A stretch of DNA of 64,000 nucleotides from Lachnospiraceae bacterium (GCA_014804695.1 JAAUZJ010000009.1:21308-85307); one strand, 5' to 3'. Positions 8,651-17,767 are shown, counted from the stretch's first letter. Notes: generated by a model from the letters alone, not told the origin. A program made the numbers and translations.

Positions 8651-9124
8651 ATGCATTTCGGCTTTTCATATGTTGGACTGATTTTCCTGGCGATGCTCAT
8701 GATTCCTAATTGGATCTGGATCAAAAATCAACCGAAAGATTATGACAAGTATGTCATAAATGAAAATAAGTTTCTACTTGCTTTTGAGCGAATCGGAGAA
8801 GTGACTGTCAGTGCGCTGTGTCTGATTTTTTCAGATTTTAATATCGGGGTAATTAGTGTGTGGAGTATCTGGCTGCTGGCGGCTGTATTATTGATGACAC
8901 TATATGAAATATATTGGATCAGGTATTTTATGAGCAGTAAAACAATGGAGGATTTCTACAGTAGTATTATTGGAATTCCCGTTGCAGGCGCGACATTACC
9001 GGTGGCGGCATTTTTTTTGCTTGCGATATATGGGAAAAATATTTTCCTTGGAATTGCTGTCATCATATTAGGAATCGGGCATATTGGCATCCATTTGAAT
9101 CATCGGAAGGAAATTCGACAATAA
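8651..9124 (+). CDS. Membrane protein, function unknown
   Basis: A protein of about 157 residues with four to five hydrophobic segments (FSYVGLIFLAMLMIPNWIW, FNIGVISVWSIWLLAAVLL). The family is not recognised. The ATG at 8651 after GGAGGG is a better start than the tracked ATG at 8633. It contains the first exact TGACA-N4-TGTCA site. Confidence 0.6.
   Translation: MHFGFSYVGLIFLAMLMIPNWIWIKNQPKDYDKYVINENKFLLAFERIGEVTVSALCLIFSDFNIGVISVWSIWLLAAVLLMTLYEIYWIRYFMSSKTMEDFYSSIIGIPVAGATLPVAAFFLLAIYGKNIFLGIAVIILGIGHIGIHLNHRKEIRQ
8743..8756. repeat. TGACA-N4-TGTCA palindrome
   Basis: Spacer AGTA. It lies inside the membrane-protein gene and is read as D-K-Y-V. Confidence 0.8.
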
Positions 9125-9173
9125 AAAGGAATTCTACAATAAAAGAAACTCTAAAATAAAAGGAATAAAACGC

Positions 9174-9749
9174 ATGAAAATCATAGGCATAATAATATTA
9201 CTGATCTTTTATTCAATATACTTTGGAAAAATGATCTTACAAAGGAGAAAAGGAATACAGACCGACCAAATGGCAAAAGGCGGTAAAAAGGATAAAACGT
9301 TCTTTGTTGAATTAATTTTGAAAATAGCGACATATTCGGTCGGTATAGCTGATGTTATGAGCGTTATGACAGTTGTGTCATTTTCGCAGACTGTTAGTAT
9401 TATCGGGATTATTATAGGTTTTGCAGGAGACATTATTTTTGCTGTTGCGGTCATAACTATGAAAGATAGCTGGCGAGCTGGTCTGGCAAGAGACGATGAA
9501 ACGAAAATGGTAAAGGACGGAATTTACCAAATCAGCAGAAATCCGGCATTCTTAGCCTTTGACTGCGTGTATCTGGGAATTCTGTTTATGTTTTTTAACC
9601 CGGTATTATTGATACTTTCACTTTGGGCAATGATTATGCTGCATTTACAGATATTGCAGGAAGAAAAGTATTTATTAACGGTATTTGGCGGGGAGTATTC
9701 TGATTATAAAAGCAGGGTATGCAGATACATTGGCAGGAAACATACATAA
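9174..9749 (+). CDS. Isoprenylcysteine carboxyl methyltransferase-like membrane protein
   Basis: A 191-residue membrane protein. The C-terminal half has DGIYQISRNPAFLAFD, matching the G-x-Y-x-x-x-R-N-P motif, and QEEKYLLTVFGGEYSDYKSRVCRYIG, matching the E-E-x-x-L...F-G-x-x-Y-x-x-Y pattern of ICMT/PEMT family methyltransferases. Bacterial members methylate lipids or small thiols, but this target is unknown. An A-rich imperfect repeat (AATAAAAGGAAT-like) fills the 49 bases before the ATG. Confidence 0.8.
   Translation: MKIIGIIILLIFYSIYFGKMILQRRKGIQTDQMAKGGKKDKTFFVELILKIATYSVGIADVMSVMTVVSFSQTVSIIGIIIGFAGDIIFAVAVITMKDSWRAGLARDDETKMVKDGIYQISRNPAFLAFDCVYLGILFMFFNPVLLILSLWAMIMLHLQILQEEKYLLTVFGGEYSDYKSRVCRYIGRKHT
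9367..9380. repeat. TGACA-N4-TGTCA palindrome
   Basis: Spacer GTTG. It lies inside the ICMT-like gene in the alternative frame, read as M-T-V-V-S. Confidence 0.8.
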
Positions 9750-9788
9750 GTTGTTATATAGGAAAATTAAGTTTATAGGAGAATAAAA

Positions 9789-10502
9789 ATGAAAATAACC
9801 ATCATCCACGGACAAAGCCACAAAGGCTCCACCTATCATATTGCAAGAATGAGTGCAGAGAAATTAAACGGTGAAATTACGGAATTTTTTCTGCCAAGAG
9901 ATTTCGATTCTTTTTGTGTAGGCTGTACATCATGCTTTGCGAAATCCGAAACGCTGTGTCCTCATTATGAAACGCTAAAACCTATTACAAAAGCGTTAGA
10001 TGACGCAGATGTCATAATTTTAGCAAGTCCTGTGTATGTGTATCATGCAACCGGTTCAATGAAAGCGCTTTTGGATCATTATGGTTACAGGTGGATGGTA
10101 CATAGGCCGGAGGCGAAGATGTTTAGTAAACAGGCCGTATGCGTTTCAACTGCCGCGGGTGCAGGAATAAAGAGTACTAATAAGGATATGGCGGACAGTA
10201 TGTTTTTCTGGGGAGTAGCCAAAATCTACAAATACGGAATAGCCGTTATGCAGACATCATGGAATAAGGTAAGTGACAAAAAGAAAAAGCGTATTGATAA
10301 GGATACATCTTCTTTAGCAAGAAAAATCAAGAAAAACTATGGAAAAGTACGCCCTTCAATTAAGAGCAGGGCATTTTTTAATATTATGTTATTACTGCAG
10401 AAAAGTGGTTGGAATGAAGCAGATGTAGAGTACTGGAAAGCAAAGGGATGGACAAAGAATGGCCGCCCATGGAAGAAATCCCGGACAAATATTAGCAAGT
10501 AA
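9789..10502 (+). CDS. Flavodoxin-fold NAD(P)H-dependent oxidoreductase
   Basis: A 237-residue flavodoxin-like protein. MKITIIHGQSHKGSTYHIA is the phosphate-binding loop for FMN, and VYVYHATGSMKALLDHYGYRW fits the NADPH-dependent FMN reductase family. Four cysteines (FCVGCTSCFAKSETLC) recall iron-sulfur flavoprotein-type spacing, which might bind a cluster. An AGGAG site precedes the ATG. The electron acceptor is unknown. Confidence 0.8.
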   Translation: MKITIIHGQSHKGSTYHIARMSAEKLNGEITEFFLPRDFDSFCVGCTSCFAKSETLCPHYETLKPITKALDDADVIILASPVYVYHATGSMKALLDHYGYRWMVHRPEAKMFSKQAVCVSTAAGAGIKSTNKDMADSMFFWGVAKIYKYGIAVMQTSWNKVSDKKKKRIDKDTSSLARKIKKNYGKVRPSIKSRAFFNIMLLLQKSGWNEADVEYWKAKGWTKNGRPWKKSRTNISK

Positions 10503-10559
10503 AATCGGGTAATGCACAGCTTGCAATGATAGACTATACATACAGCAGGAGGTGTGTAT

Positions 10560-11417
10560 ATGGAATGGACCAAAGCTATTAGTGGCGCTATTGAGTATAT
10601 AGAGCACAATATAACTGAAGATATTTCTTTAGAAGATATTGCCGGACATGTAAATATATCTGCTTTTTATTTTCAAAAAGGTTTTAGTTTATTGTGCGGA
10701 TATACAATTTCCGAATACATCCGTAATCGCAGACTGGCTCTTGCCGCGGAAGAGTTGGCGTCGGGCGATGCAAAAGTTATCGATATTGCGATAAAATATG
10801 GATGGGATTCACCGGATAGTTTTACGAAGGCTTTTACCAGATTTCATGGCGCAACACCTTCTATGGTGCAAAAAAACAAAACGATGATTAAAGCATTTGC
10901 ACCGCTGAAAATTAAATTATCATTGGAAGGTGGTTATGTTATGGATTACAGAATGACAAAAAAAGACAGTTTTACGGTTATTGGAGCACTTAAGAAATTT
11001 TCCTATGAGGGAGCTAATGAAGCGGTTCCGAAGTTTTGGAAGGAGCATAGCGAAAAGGGAAACAACAAGCATGTGTGCGGGATGTTTGGGATTAATATTG
11101 ACGAAGCAATGCAGCAGAATGAATTTGAATATATGATTGCCGATCTTTATAACCCCATAGAGGATATTCCGGAGGGCTTCGTTACCAAAACAATACCGGC
11201 TTTTACATGGGCTGTATTTCCCTGCAAAGGAGCTATGCCGGATTCTATGCAGAATGTTCATGCCAAGATTTTTTCAGAATGGCTTCCGACGCTTAAGGGG
11301 TATGAGCTTGCCGCAGGATATTGTATTGAAATGTATGAGGATCCCAGTAAATATCCCAAGGGAACATTTGACGAAAAGTATTATTCTGAGATTTGGATTC
11401 CGGTAAAGAAAAAATAG
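10560..11417 (+). CDS. AraC-type regulator with GyrI-like effector-binding domain
   Basis: A protein of about 285 residues. Residues 1-100 are an AraC/XylS DNA-binding domain with two helix-turn-helices (ISLEDIAGHVNISAFYFQKGF, VIDIAIKYGWDSPDSFTKAF, FHGATPSM). The rest (SFTVIGALKKFSYEG to the end) resembles GyrI/BmrR-type small-molecule domains. Such proteins sense drugs or metabolites and activate exporters or reductases. The ATG at 10560 behind GGAGG is preferred to the tracked GTG. The upstream flavin reductase is a likely target. Confidence 0.88.
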   Translation: MEWTKAISGAIEYIEHNITEDISLEDIAGHVNISAFYFQKGFSLLCGYTISEYIRNRRLALAAEELASGDAKVIDIAIKYGWDSPDSFTKAFTRFHGATPSMVQKNKTMIKAFAPLKIKLSLEGGYVMDYRMTKKDSFTVIGALKKFSYEGANEAVPKFWKEHSEKGNNKHVCGMFGINIDEAMQQNEFEYMIADLYNPIEDIPEGFVTKTIPAFTWAVFPCKGAMPDSMQNVHAKIFSEWLPTLKGYELAAGYCIEMYEDPSKYPKGTFDEKYYSEIWIPVKKK

Positions 11418-11490
11418 TAAGTGAATCACTACGGGTAGAAAACAGTGTGAAAAATGTATTTGTCTTGCGAATATTGTGCCTTGCAGTCAC

Positions 11491-11518
11491 AAATATCGCA
11501 GGTTGAGAGAAAGGCACG
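11491..11518 (+). repeat. Repeated leader segment, copy 2
   Basis: Nearly identical to 5613-5640 (two to three differences) and placed nine bases before the radical SAM start codon. Confidence 0.6.
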
Positions 11519-11527
11519 GTTATTGAT

Positions 11528-12391
11528 ATGCATTTTGTAGACGCCAAAGGAATATTGTCTTCAAACAACGGCATGAACATTTACAGAGGCTGCACCCATG
11601 GTTGTATTTATTGTGACAGCAGAAGTAAATGCTATAATTTTACGCACGAATTTGAAGATATCGAGGTAAAACAAAATGCACCGGAACTGCTGGAACGCTC
11701 GCTTAAATCCAAAAGAAAAAAGTGCATGATAGGGACCGGAGCAATGTGCGATCCCTATATGCACTGTGAGGAAACGCTGAAACTGACAAGAAGATGTTTA
11801 GAGATTATAGATCATTATGGTTTTGGGGTGGCCATTCAAACTAAGTCGGATAGGATACTCAGAGATTTGGATCTGTTAAAAAGTATTAATCGGAAGGCAA
11901 AATGTGTTGTGCAAATGACATTGACGACCTACGATGAAGAACTCTGTAAAATATTGGAGCCTAATGTATGCACTACCGGACAAAGAGCAGCGGCATTAGA
12001 GGTATTCCGGGAAAACGATATTCCGACAATTGTTTGGCTGAGCCCTATACTGCCCGGTATTAACGACTCTAAGGAAAATATAGAAGGAATTTTAGATTAC
12101 TGCATTAAGGCAAAAGTATACGGGATTATAAGTTTTGGAATGGGAATGACCTTAAGAGAGGGCAACAGGGAATATTATTATGCTGCCCTGGATAAGCATT
12201 TTCCGGGTTTGAAGCAGAAATATAAACAAAAGTACGGCAACGAATACGAAGTGAACAGTGATAAAAATGCTGAACTTATGGATTTACTTGTAAAAAGATG
12301 CAGGGAAAACGGGATTGTATGTGACATTTCAGAATGTTTCCGGTTTATGAGGGAGCTGCCGGATAAGTATGAGCAATTGAGTCTGTTTTAG
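11528..12391 (+). CDS. Radical SAM protein of the spore photoproduct lyase type with C-terminal clamp motif
   Basis: A 287-residue radical SAM enzyme. GCTHGCIYCD gives the CX3CX2C cluster-binding cysteines (Cys22, 26, 29), and the start MNIYRGCTHGCIYCDSRS is typical of SPL-like proteins. The fold continues as expected for about 270 residues. The last five residues are QLSLF, the canonical pentapeptide by which bacterial DNA enzymes bind the polymerase sliding clamp. This suggests DNA as substrate, but no activity can be assigned. The stop overlaps the convergent MATE gene by four bases. Confidence 0.85.
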   Translation: MHFVDAKGILSSNNGMNIYRGCTHGCIYCDSRSKCYNFTHEFEDIEVKQNAPELLERSLKSKRKKCMIGTGAMCDPYMHCEETLKLTRRCLEIIDHYGFGVAIQTKSDRILRDLDLLKSINRKAKCVVQMTLTTYDEELCKILEPNVCTTGQRAAALEVFRENDIPTIVWLSPILPGINDSKENIEGILDYCIKAKVYGIISFGMGMTLREGNREYYYAALDKHFPGLKQKYKQKYGNEYEVNSDKNAELMDLLVKRCRENGIVCDISECFRFMRELPDKYEQLSLF

Positions 12392-13830
12392 TCGGAAACA
12401 ATATTCTGTATCCAAACTCCATTTTTAACCAGTATAAATCCTATTATACATTTGATCATATCCGCCAGTTGCACGATTATATAAATTGCAATTACAGACA
12501 GCGTTGTAAAACGGCTTAGTATAAAAGCAGTCGAAACGCTTACACACCAAATATAAACACTGTCAAACAGGAAGGTAATAACAGTTTTACCGCCTGAGCG
12601 AAGCGTAAAATAGGCTGCGTTTAGAAAAGCGTTCTGCGGCATGAAAATTGCATTTATTATAATAAAATATTTGGCAAGCTGTCTTGCTTCTTCATTCGTG
12701 TTATAAAGCATTGGAAAAAGCGGAGACATAAGCAGCATAACGAGCGCGACAAGGCTGCAGCATGCTACGGAAAAAGCAATTAATTTATTGGCCTTATCTT
12801 TGGCCTCGTCCATTTTTCCGGCGCCGAGGAGCTGACCGACGATAATTGCTACGGCATTACCCATAGCCATGAACGAAATATTGAACAGATTACTTACAGT
12901 GCTTGAAATATTTGTTCCGGCAACAACATTGAGCCCACGCACGGAATAACACTGGGAAAGCATGGCCATACCGGACGCCCACAGGGTTTCGTTTAATAGC
13001 AGCGGGGTTCCTTTTATAAGTATTTTCTGAACCAGTGATGCCGGTATTTTAAGCGTGCTGTATAATTTGTCCACGAAAGGGTTTTGTTCTTTGTGTCGGT
13101 GTGCCCAGCTGACAATAATTAATGCTTCTACATAACGTGAAATGACCGTTGCAATAGCGGCGCCCTGAACGCCAAGTGTTGGAAAACCGAATTTTCCGTA
13201 TATAAGTAAATAATTAAAAAATAAGTTTACCAGGACTGATATTATACCGGCTTTCATCGGAAGAACGGTTTCCCCGCATTCACGAAGCGTACTTGAATAA
13301 ACCTGCGCCAGCATGAAGGGCAAAAGTCCAACAAGCATGATCAGCATGTATTGTCTGCCGTACATAAGGGTCGCTATAGCCTGTGCGCTTTGTGGATCTC
13401 CTTTTAAATACATACTTATAAGAGATGAACCATAAGCAATAAAAAGTACAATGGTTGCGGCTGTAATTATTAATGACAGCCATAATTTATAACGGAAGGT
13501 ATTTCGTATGCCTTCCGTATATTTTTGTCCGTAATATTGTGCCGTAAAGATTCCGGCGCCGGATACGCCGCCGAATATGCAGAGATTGTATACAAAAATC
13601 AACTGATTGACAATAGCGGCTCCTGACATTTGTTCAGTGCCGATACGGCCTATCATGATATTATCAAGGAGGCCTACAAAGTTGGTAATCCCGTTCTGAA
13701 GCATGATCGGTATCGCAACGGCAAGCACCATTTTATAAAATTGTTTATCACCGATAAAACGGCTGATTAAGTTCGTTTTTTTGATAGTTACATTCATGTT
13801 AATATTCCATGCTTTAAATTTACATTCCAT
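12388..13830 (-). CDS. MATE-family efflux transporter
   Basis: A membrane exporter of about 470-480 residues with twelve predicted segments. FYKMVLAVAIPIMLQNGITNFVGLLDNIMIG is the usual MatE first segment. The tracked start (13830) overlaps the last codons of the TetR gene; an in-frame ATG at 13797 is an alternative. Neither has a strong ribosome site, so coupling to tetR translation is likely. The TetR protein probably controls its expression. Confidence 0.9.
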   Translation of the reverse strand: MECKFKAWNINMNVTIKKTNLISRFIGDKQFYKMVLAVAIPIMLQNGITNFVGLLDNIMIGRIGTEQMSGAAIVNQLIFVYNLCIFGGVSGAGIFTAQYYGQKYTEGIRNTFRYKLWLSLIITAATIVLFIAYGSSLISMYLKGDPQSAQAIATLMYGRQYMLIMLVGLLPFMLAQVYSSTLRECGETVLPMKAGIISVLVNLFFNYLLIYGKFGFPTLGVQGAAIATVISRYVEALIIVSWAHRHKEQNPFVDKLYSTLKIPASLVQKILIKGTPLLLNETLWASGMAMLSQCYSVRGLNVVAGTNISSTVSNLFNISFMAMGNAVAIIVGQLLGAGKMDEAKDKANKLIAFSVACCSLVALVMLLMSPLFPMLYNTNEEARQLAKYFIIINAIFMPQNAFLNAAYFTLRSGGKTVITFLFDSVYIWCVSVSTAFILSRFTTLSVIAIYIIVQLADMIKCIIGFILVKNGVWIQNIVSD

Positions 13831-14452
13831 TAACGGGCAGCGTCAGATAATTCAGCGTCCCCTGTGGTACTCCGGTGCCTTTCTCAAGTAATGCTACAAG
13901 TCCCCGTATTGTATCCTCCGAGTCTTCGGCGGTGGCGGACAAAAAAGTACTGTCGAGTTTGACCGCAAGCACGATAAGCACGATCTCAGCCAGAGCTGCC
14001 GGGTGTTCAAAATGTATCTCGTCCGAAGCAATCCCCTGTTTTATGATCTCTGTCAAAACGGGCTTTAATTCCGAAATGAGGTGATTCATATATTTTTGGT
14101 GTAAAAAGGCGATATCCTGCGCGCTGGTTCTTGCATCTACGGTGGTATGACCATGCTTTAAAAATGCAGCTGATGAGTTGCGGCATGCCTGTAAGATCAT
14201 CGCCATACGGGTAAACGGCGATATCTCTGTCTGACTGGCAAGATTTTTAGCCGTTTTGATCGGTTTTTCATAATTTCTTTCTATCAGGGCATCCAAAATA
14301 GCTTCCTTTGAAGGGAAGTAATAATATATACTGCCTTTTCCTATCCCAGCCTGTCTGGCAATATCGCTTACCGAAATATTTTGTATAGTCCTGTCCGCCA
14401 GCAGATGCTGGAGAGCATCTAAAATTTTCTCATATTTTTTCGCATCCGGCAT
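13820..14452 (-). CDS. TetR-family transcriptional repressor
   Basis: A 210-residue regulator. The helix-turn-helix is ISVSDIARQAGIGKGSIYYYFPSKEAILDAL, preceded by YEKILDALQHLLADR. The tracked ORF begins 126 bases too early; the ATG at 14452 follows GAGGTG on the minus strand. It is divergent from the acyl operon at 14654 and cotranscribed with the MATE gene. Two similar palindromes in the intergenic space are probable operators, so it may control both sides. Confidence 0.9.
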   Translation of the reverse strand: MPDAKKYEKILDALQHLLADRTIQNISVSDIARQAGIGKGSIYYYFPSKEAILDALIERNYEKPIKTAKNLASQTEISPFTRMAMILQACRNSSAAFLKHGHTTVDARTSAQDIAFLHQKYMNHLISELKPVLTEIIKQGIASDEIHFEHPAALAEIVLIVLAVKLDSTFLSATAEDSEDTIRGLVALLEKGTGVPQGTLNYLTLPVNGM

Positions 14453-14570
14453 AATAATCACCTCATTAAGCAATAATAGCACAAATATAGTTTTCGGACA
14501 ATTACAAATAGTTGTACAAAAACATATAAAAATTTTTATACAAAATTTATATAAATTATGGAAAAAAGAA

Positions 14571-14629
14571 TTGACCAACGGTCGAAAAGTGTGTTATTGT
14601 TATACCGTGTTTAATCGACTGATGGTCGA
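14571..14629. promoter_or_regulatory. Paired palindromic operators in the tetR/acyl-operon divergent promoter
   Basis: TTGAC-CAACG-GTCGA (14571-14585) and TCGAC-TGATG-GTCGA (14615-14629) share the form TYGAC-N5-GTCGA, 44 bp apart. The first overlaps a -35-like TTGACC, with TATTGT (14595-14600) as a possible -10, driving the + strand operon. Symmetry and position fit TetR binding; this is inferred. Confidence 0.65.
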
Positions 14630-14653
14630 AAAATGTTTTTGAGGAGGAGAAAA

Positions 14654-15100
14654 ATGACATACGCAGAGTTATTTTACGAATTAAAAGGAAAGTTTATGGG
14701 AGCGGATGTGAGTGACATTCATGAACATCTTGCTTTCCAGTTTAATATTGCAGACGAAGAGGCAGGCGGTATTTTCTATGTGGAGGTAAAAGAGGGAAAC
14801 CTTTATGTAGAGCCATATGAATATTATGACAGGGATGCAATGTTTACCTGTGCGCCGGACGTACTCATTAAGATTGCAGATGGAGATTTGGATCCGGTTG
14901 CGGCTTTTACCGAGCAAAAGCTTAAGGTTGAAGGCAATATAGATAAGGCGCTTCGTTTAAAAGAAATCATAGAAATGAAAAAGAGTGCCATGCAAAGCGA
15001 GAAAAATGTCGCAAAAAAGGCGGCTGATAAAGTGGTCGAAACAGTGGTCAAGACTGTGGCCAAGAAAGCCGCAGAGAAGGAAAGTAAGAAGAAAAAATAA
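14654..15100 (+). CDS. SCP2 sterol/lipid-binding domain protein with a Lys/Ala-rich tail
   Basis: A 148-residue protein with residues 1-105 resembling SCP2 lipid-binding domains (FYVEVKEGNLYVEPYEYYDRDAMFTCAPDVLIKIADG...LKVEGNIDKALRL). The tail from about residue 108 is a charged Lys/Ala/Val helix that could contact membranes or acidic partners. SCP2 domains hold acyl chains. The ATG at 14654 after GAGGAGGAG is preferred to the tracked TTG. It is the first gene of a five-gene acyl-transfer operon. Confidence 0.82.
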   Translation: MTYAELFYELKGKFMGADVSDIHEHLAFQFNIADEEAGGIFYVEVKEGNLYVEPYEYYDRDAMFTCAPDVLIKIADGDLDPVAAFTEQKLKVEGNIDKALRLKEIIEMKKSAMQSEKNVAKKAADKVVETVVKTVAKKAAEKESKKKK

Positions 15101-15141
15101 TTTAAATAGAAGAAGTAATATAAAGAGAGGGAAAAATATTT

Positions 15142-16092
15142 ATGGGAGCGTTGAAAAACATAGCTGCCGCCACAGGTCTTTTTGCTGCGGCAGGAATAGG
15201 TGAAACGGTATATTTTTATAACCGGACTATGAAACGTAATAATGCCAAGACAGAAAGAACTATGAAAATGTCAGGCACTGATTGGAGCAAGTATTTTCCG
15301 CTTATGGAGGAGCGAAAAGACTTCGTGCTGGATCAGCCTTACAACGAGGTATATATTACCTCTTTTGACGGACTTAAGCTGCATGCTGCATATTTTCCGC
15401 CAATCAATGATTCAGAGGTAAAAAAAGCAGTAATATGTTTTCATGGCTATACGGGAGAGGGACTCAGCAATCATGTGGCAATAGCGGATTATTTTCTTAA
15501 GCAAGGTTATGCTATATTGCTGCCGGATGCAAGAGCTCATGGTGAGAGCGAGGGCGAGTATATAGGCTTTGGCTGTCTGGACAGGAAGGATGCGCTTGAA
15601 TGGATCGACTGGCTGATAGATAAGTGCGGCAAAGATGTTAAGATCATGCTTCATGGTACGTCTATGGGAGGCGCCACGGTACTTATGACAAGCAGTCTGG
15701 ATTTACCCGACAATGTAAAAGGTATTGTATCTGACTGCGCTTTTACCTCGCCTAAGGAAGTGTTCACCCATGTGCTTAACAATATGTATCATTTGCCGGC
15801 ATTTCCGGCCATACAGGGAGCTGATTTGATCAACAAGAAATTAGCCGGCTACGGAATGGATGAATGCAATGCTAAACGCGAGGTACAAAAGGCTAAAGTA
15901 CCCATACTTTTCATACATGGTTCGGCTGATACTTTTGTACCATGCAGTATGTGCGACGAAATCTATGACAACTGTGCCTCACCTAAACGCAAGCTGATCA
16001 TAGAGGGTGCGTCCCATGCAGAGAGCTACTACAAGGATATGGAGACTTATGAAAAGGCGCTGACGGAGTTCGCGGAAGAAATATTAGGGTGA
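15142..16092 (+). CDS. Alpha/beta hydrolase, probably membrane-anchored
   Basis: A 316-residue serine hydrolase. AVICFHGYTGEG is the oxyanion-hole region and LHGTSMGGATVLM holds the nucleophile Ser174. Asp in GSADTFVP and His in GASHAESYY complete the likely triad. A short hydrophobic N-terminus (IAAATGLFAAAGIG) may anchor it. In this operon it could release or transfer an acyl chain, for instance as a thioesterase-like step, but that is inferred. Confidence 0.85.
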   Translation: MGALKNIAAATGLFAAAGIGETVYFYNRTMKRNNAKTERTMKMSGTDWSKYFPLMEERKDFVLDQPYNEVYITSFDGLKLHAAYFPPINDSEVKKAVICFHGYTGEGLSNHVAIADYFLKQGYAILLPDARAHGESEGEYIGFGCLDRKDALEWIDWLIDKCGKDVKIMLHGTSMGGATVLMTSSLDLPDNVKGIVSDCAFTSPKEVFTHVLNNMYHLPAFPAIQGADLINKKLAGYGMDECNAKREVQKAKVPILFIHGSADTFVPCSMCDEIYDNCASPKRKLIIEGASHAESYYKDMETYEKALTEFAEEILG

Positions 16093-16108
16093 AAGGCAGG
16101 GTATTAAT

Positions 16109-17512
16109 ATGAAGACAAGAAAAGGTTACAAAGTATATCAACTGACAGTGGCGCAGAAGTTCCATAATTTTTATTCGCAGTACTGTCCGGGAAAAGAGAT
16201 TTTGAATGTGGGCACGAGTCTTACAATAGAGTTTGAACTGAATATTGACGAACTTAGGAAGGCCATTTACAAAGCATACGAACGCTGCGAGTCCATGAGG
16301 GCAAGACTGGCGTATGACAAGAAAGAAGAAGAATGGTATCAGTACATTGTAGATAAAGAAGAACGTGAAATAGACTTTGTGGATTTTTCGGGAAAAACTA
16401 TGGAAGAAGCAGAAGCCGAGATGACTGCATGGACGCGTATACCTTTTGATAAAGAAGATATGCCAATGAACAAAGTTACGATTATTAAGACGCCTGATGG
16501 TTTTGAAGGTATGTTTATTGTGGGAGACCATAGATTTCTTGACGCTCAATCGTTAATCTGTTTTATGAAGGATGTTATAGAGCTGTATTGTAACGCCAAC
16601 TTTGAAGGAATTCCGTATCCGGCGGACATGCGTTCGTATATCGAGCAGGTTGAGAAAGATCTGGCTTATGAAGCCGGCAGCAAGGCTCAGGCAAGAGACA
16701 GGGAATATTTCCACAAATTGATCGAGGAGTCGGAGCCTATTTACAACGGTATAGAAGGTCCGAAGAAACTTGAGGAAGCAAGGGCGGCAACAGGTAATCC
16801 TAATCTCAGGGCAGCAGTAACCGGCTCAGACAGTTTTGCGGCTGCTATAGATATTTTCCATCTGGAGGAGGAACCGACAAGGCGGCTTATGACATTTTGC
16901 GAAGAACAGCATATATCATTACAATGTCTGCTTGTTATGGGTATACGTACTTATCTGCAAAAACTTAACCAATGCGATGATGTGTCGATGCAGATCGCGT
17001 ATGCACGCAGGGCTACGCTTTTGGAGAAAAAATCAGGCGGTACGCGTATTCACTGCTTCCCGTTTAGAACAGTGATTTCAGAGGATAAGACCTTTCTGGA
17101 AGGAATTCATGAAATCAGGGACAGACAGAATGAAGTATTCCGTTATGTGAATTTTAATCCTGCAGAGTATCTTGCTTACAGGGGACAGTGCTATAATCCT
17201 CCGAGAGGTATGGGCTATGAGACCATATCGCTCACCTATCAGCCGGCAACTTTAAGGGAAAAAGGTCTGACGGACTTGGGTGGTATCAGATACAAAACAA
17301 AGAGATACTGCAACGGTTATTATTCGGACGGAATGTACCTGACAGTTATGCATAGACCGGAAGACAACGGACTCGACTTCAGCTTCGAGCATCAGACGAA
17401 GGCTTATACCAAAGAACAGCTTGAATATTTTTATTACTATATATGTAAGATTATGTTCAAAGGTATAGAGAATCCTGATCTTCCGATTGGAGATATTATA
17501 AAACTGGTGTAA
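16109..17512 (+). CDS. Condensation-type (C-domain/PapA-like) acyltransferase
   Basis: A 467-residue protein with the two-lobe CoA-dependent acyltransferase fold as judged by motif. VGDHRFLDAQSL contains HxxxD (His141, Asp145), the catalytic motif of non-ribosomal condensation domains and wax-ester/PapA acyltransferases. It stands alone rather than in a synthetase, next to a free acyl carrier protein. It probably moves an acyl group from that carrier to an alcohol or amine. The second histidine of the usual HHxxxD is Asp here (DHRFLDA), a variant also seen in stand-alone members. Confidence 0.75.
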   Translation: MKTRKGYKVYQLTVAQKFHNFYSQYCPGKEILNVGTSLTIEFELNIDELRKAIYKAYERCESMRARLAYDKKEEEWYQYIVDKEEREIDFVDFSGKTMEEAEAEMTAWTRIPFDKEDMPMNKVTIIKTPDGFEGMFIVGDHRFLDAQSLICFMKDVIELYCNANFEGIPYPADMRSYIEQVEKDLAYEAGSKAQARDREYFHKLIEESEPIYNGIEGPKKLEEARAATGNPNLRAAVTGSDSFAAAIDIFHLEEEPTRRLMTFCEEQHISLQCLLVMGIRTYLQKLNQCDDVSMQIAYARRATLLEKKSGGTRIHCFPFRTVISEDKTFLEGIHEIRDRQNEVFRYVNFNPAEYLAYRGQCYNPPRGMGYETISLTYQPATLREKGLTDLGGIRYKTKRYCNGYYSDGMYLTVMHRPEDNGLDFSFEHQTKAYTKEQLEYFYYYICKIMFKGIENPDLPIGDIIKLV

Positions 17513-17542
17513 TATAAAATAAAAAAGAAAGGATGTAGAAAA

Positions 17543-17767
17543 ATGTTTGATCAATTAGCAGATATTATAGTAAATTACGTTGAGGTTAAAAGAGAGGATA
17601 TAAAGCCGGAGTCGCGTTTTATGGAAGACTTGGGTTTCACCTCGTTTGATTTTATGAGTATGCTCGGTGAGGTTGAGGATACGTTGGAAGTTGAGATTAA
17701 TCCGGAAGATGCAGCAGACATCCGCACAGTGCAGGAAGCAGTGGACTATCTTTCAAAGCTGCAATAG
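17543..17767 (+). CDS. Stand-alone acyl carrier protein
   Basis: A 74-residue acidic helical protein. DLGFTSFDFMSML is the phosphopantetheine attachment region, with Ser34 as the modified residue (usual form DSL). VEINPEDAADIRTVQEAVDYL matches helix III of ACPs. It sits between the condensation-type acyltransferase and the ligase and is likely charged by the latter. It is distinct from housekeeping fatty-acid AcpP, having F instead of L after Ser. Confidence 0.9.
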   Translation: MFDQLADIIVNYVEVKREDIKPESRFMEDLGFTSFDFMSMLGEVEDTLEVEINPEDAADIRTVQEAVDYLSKLQ

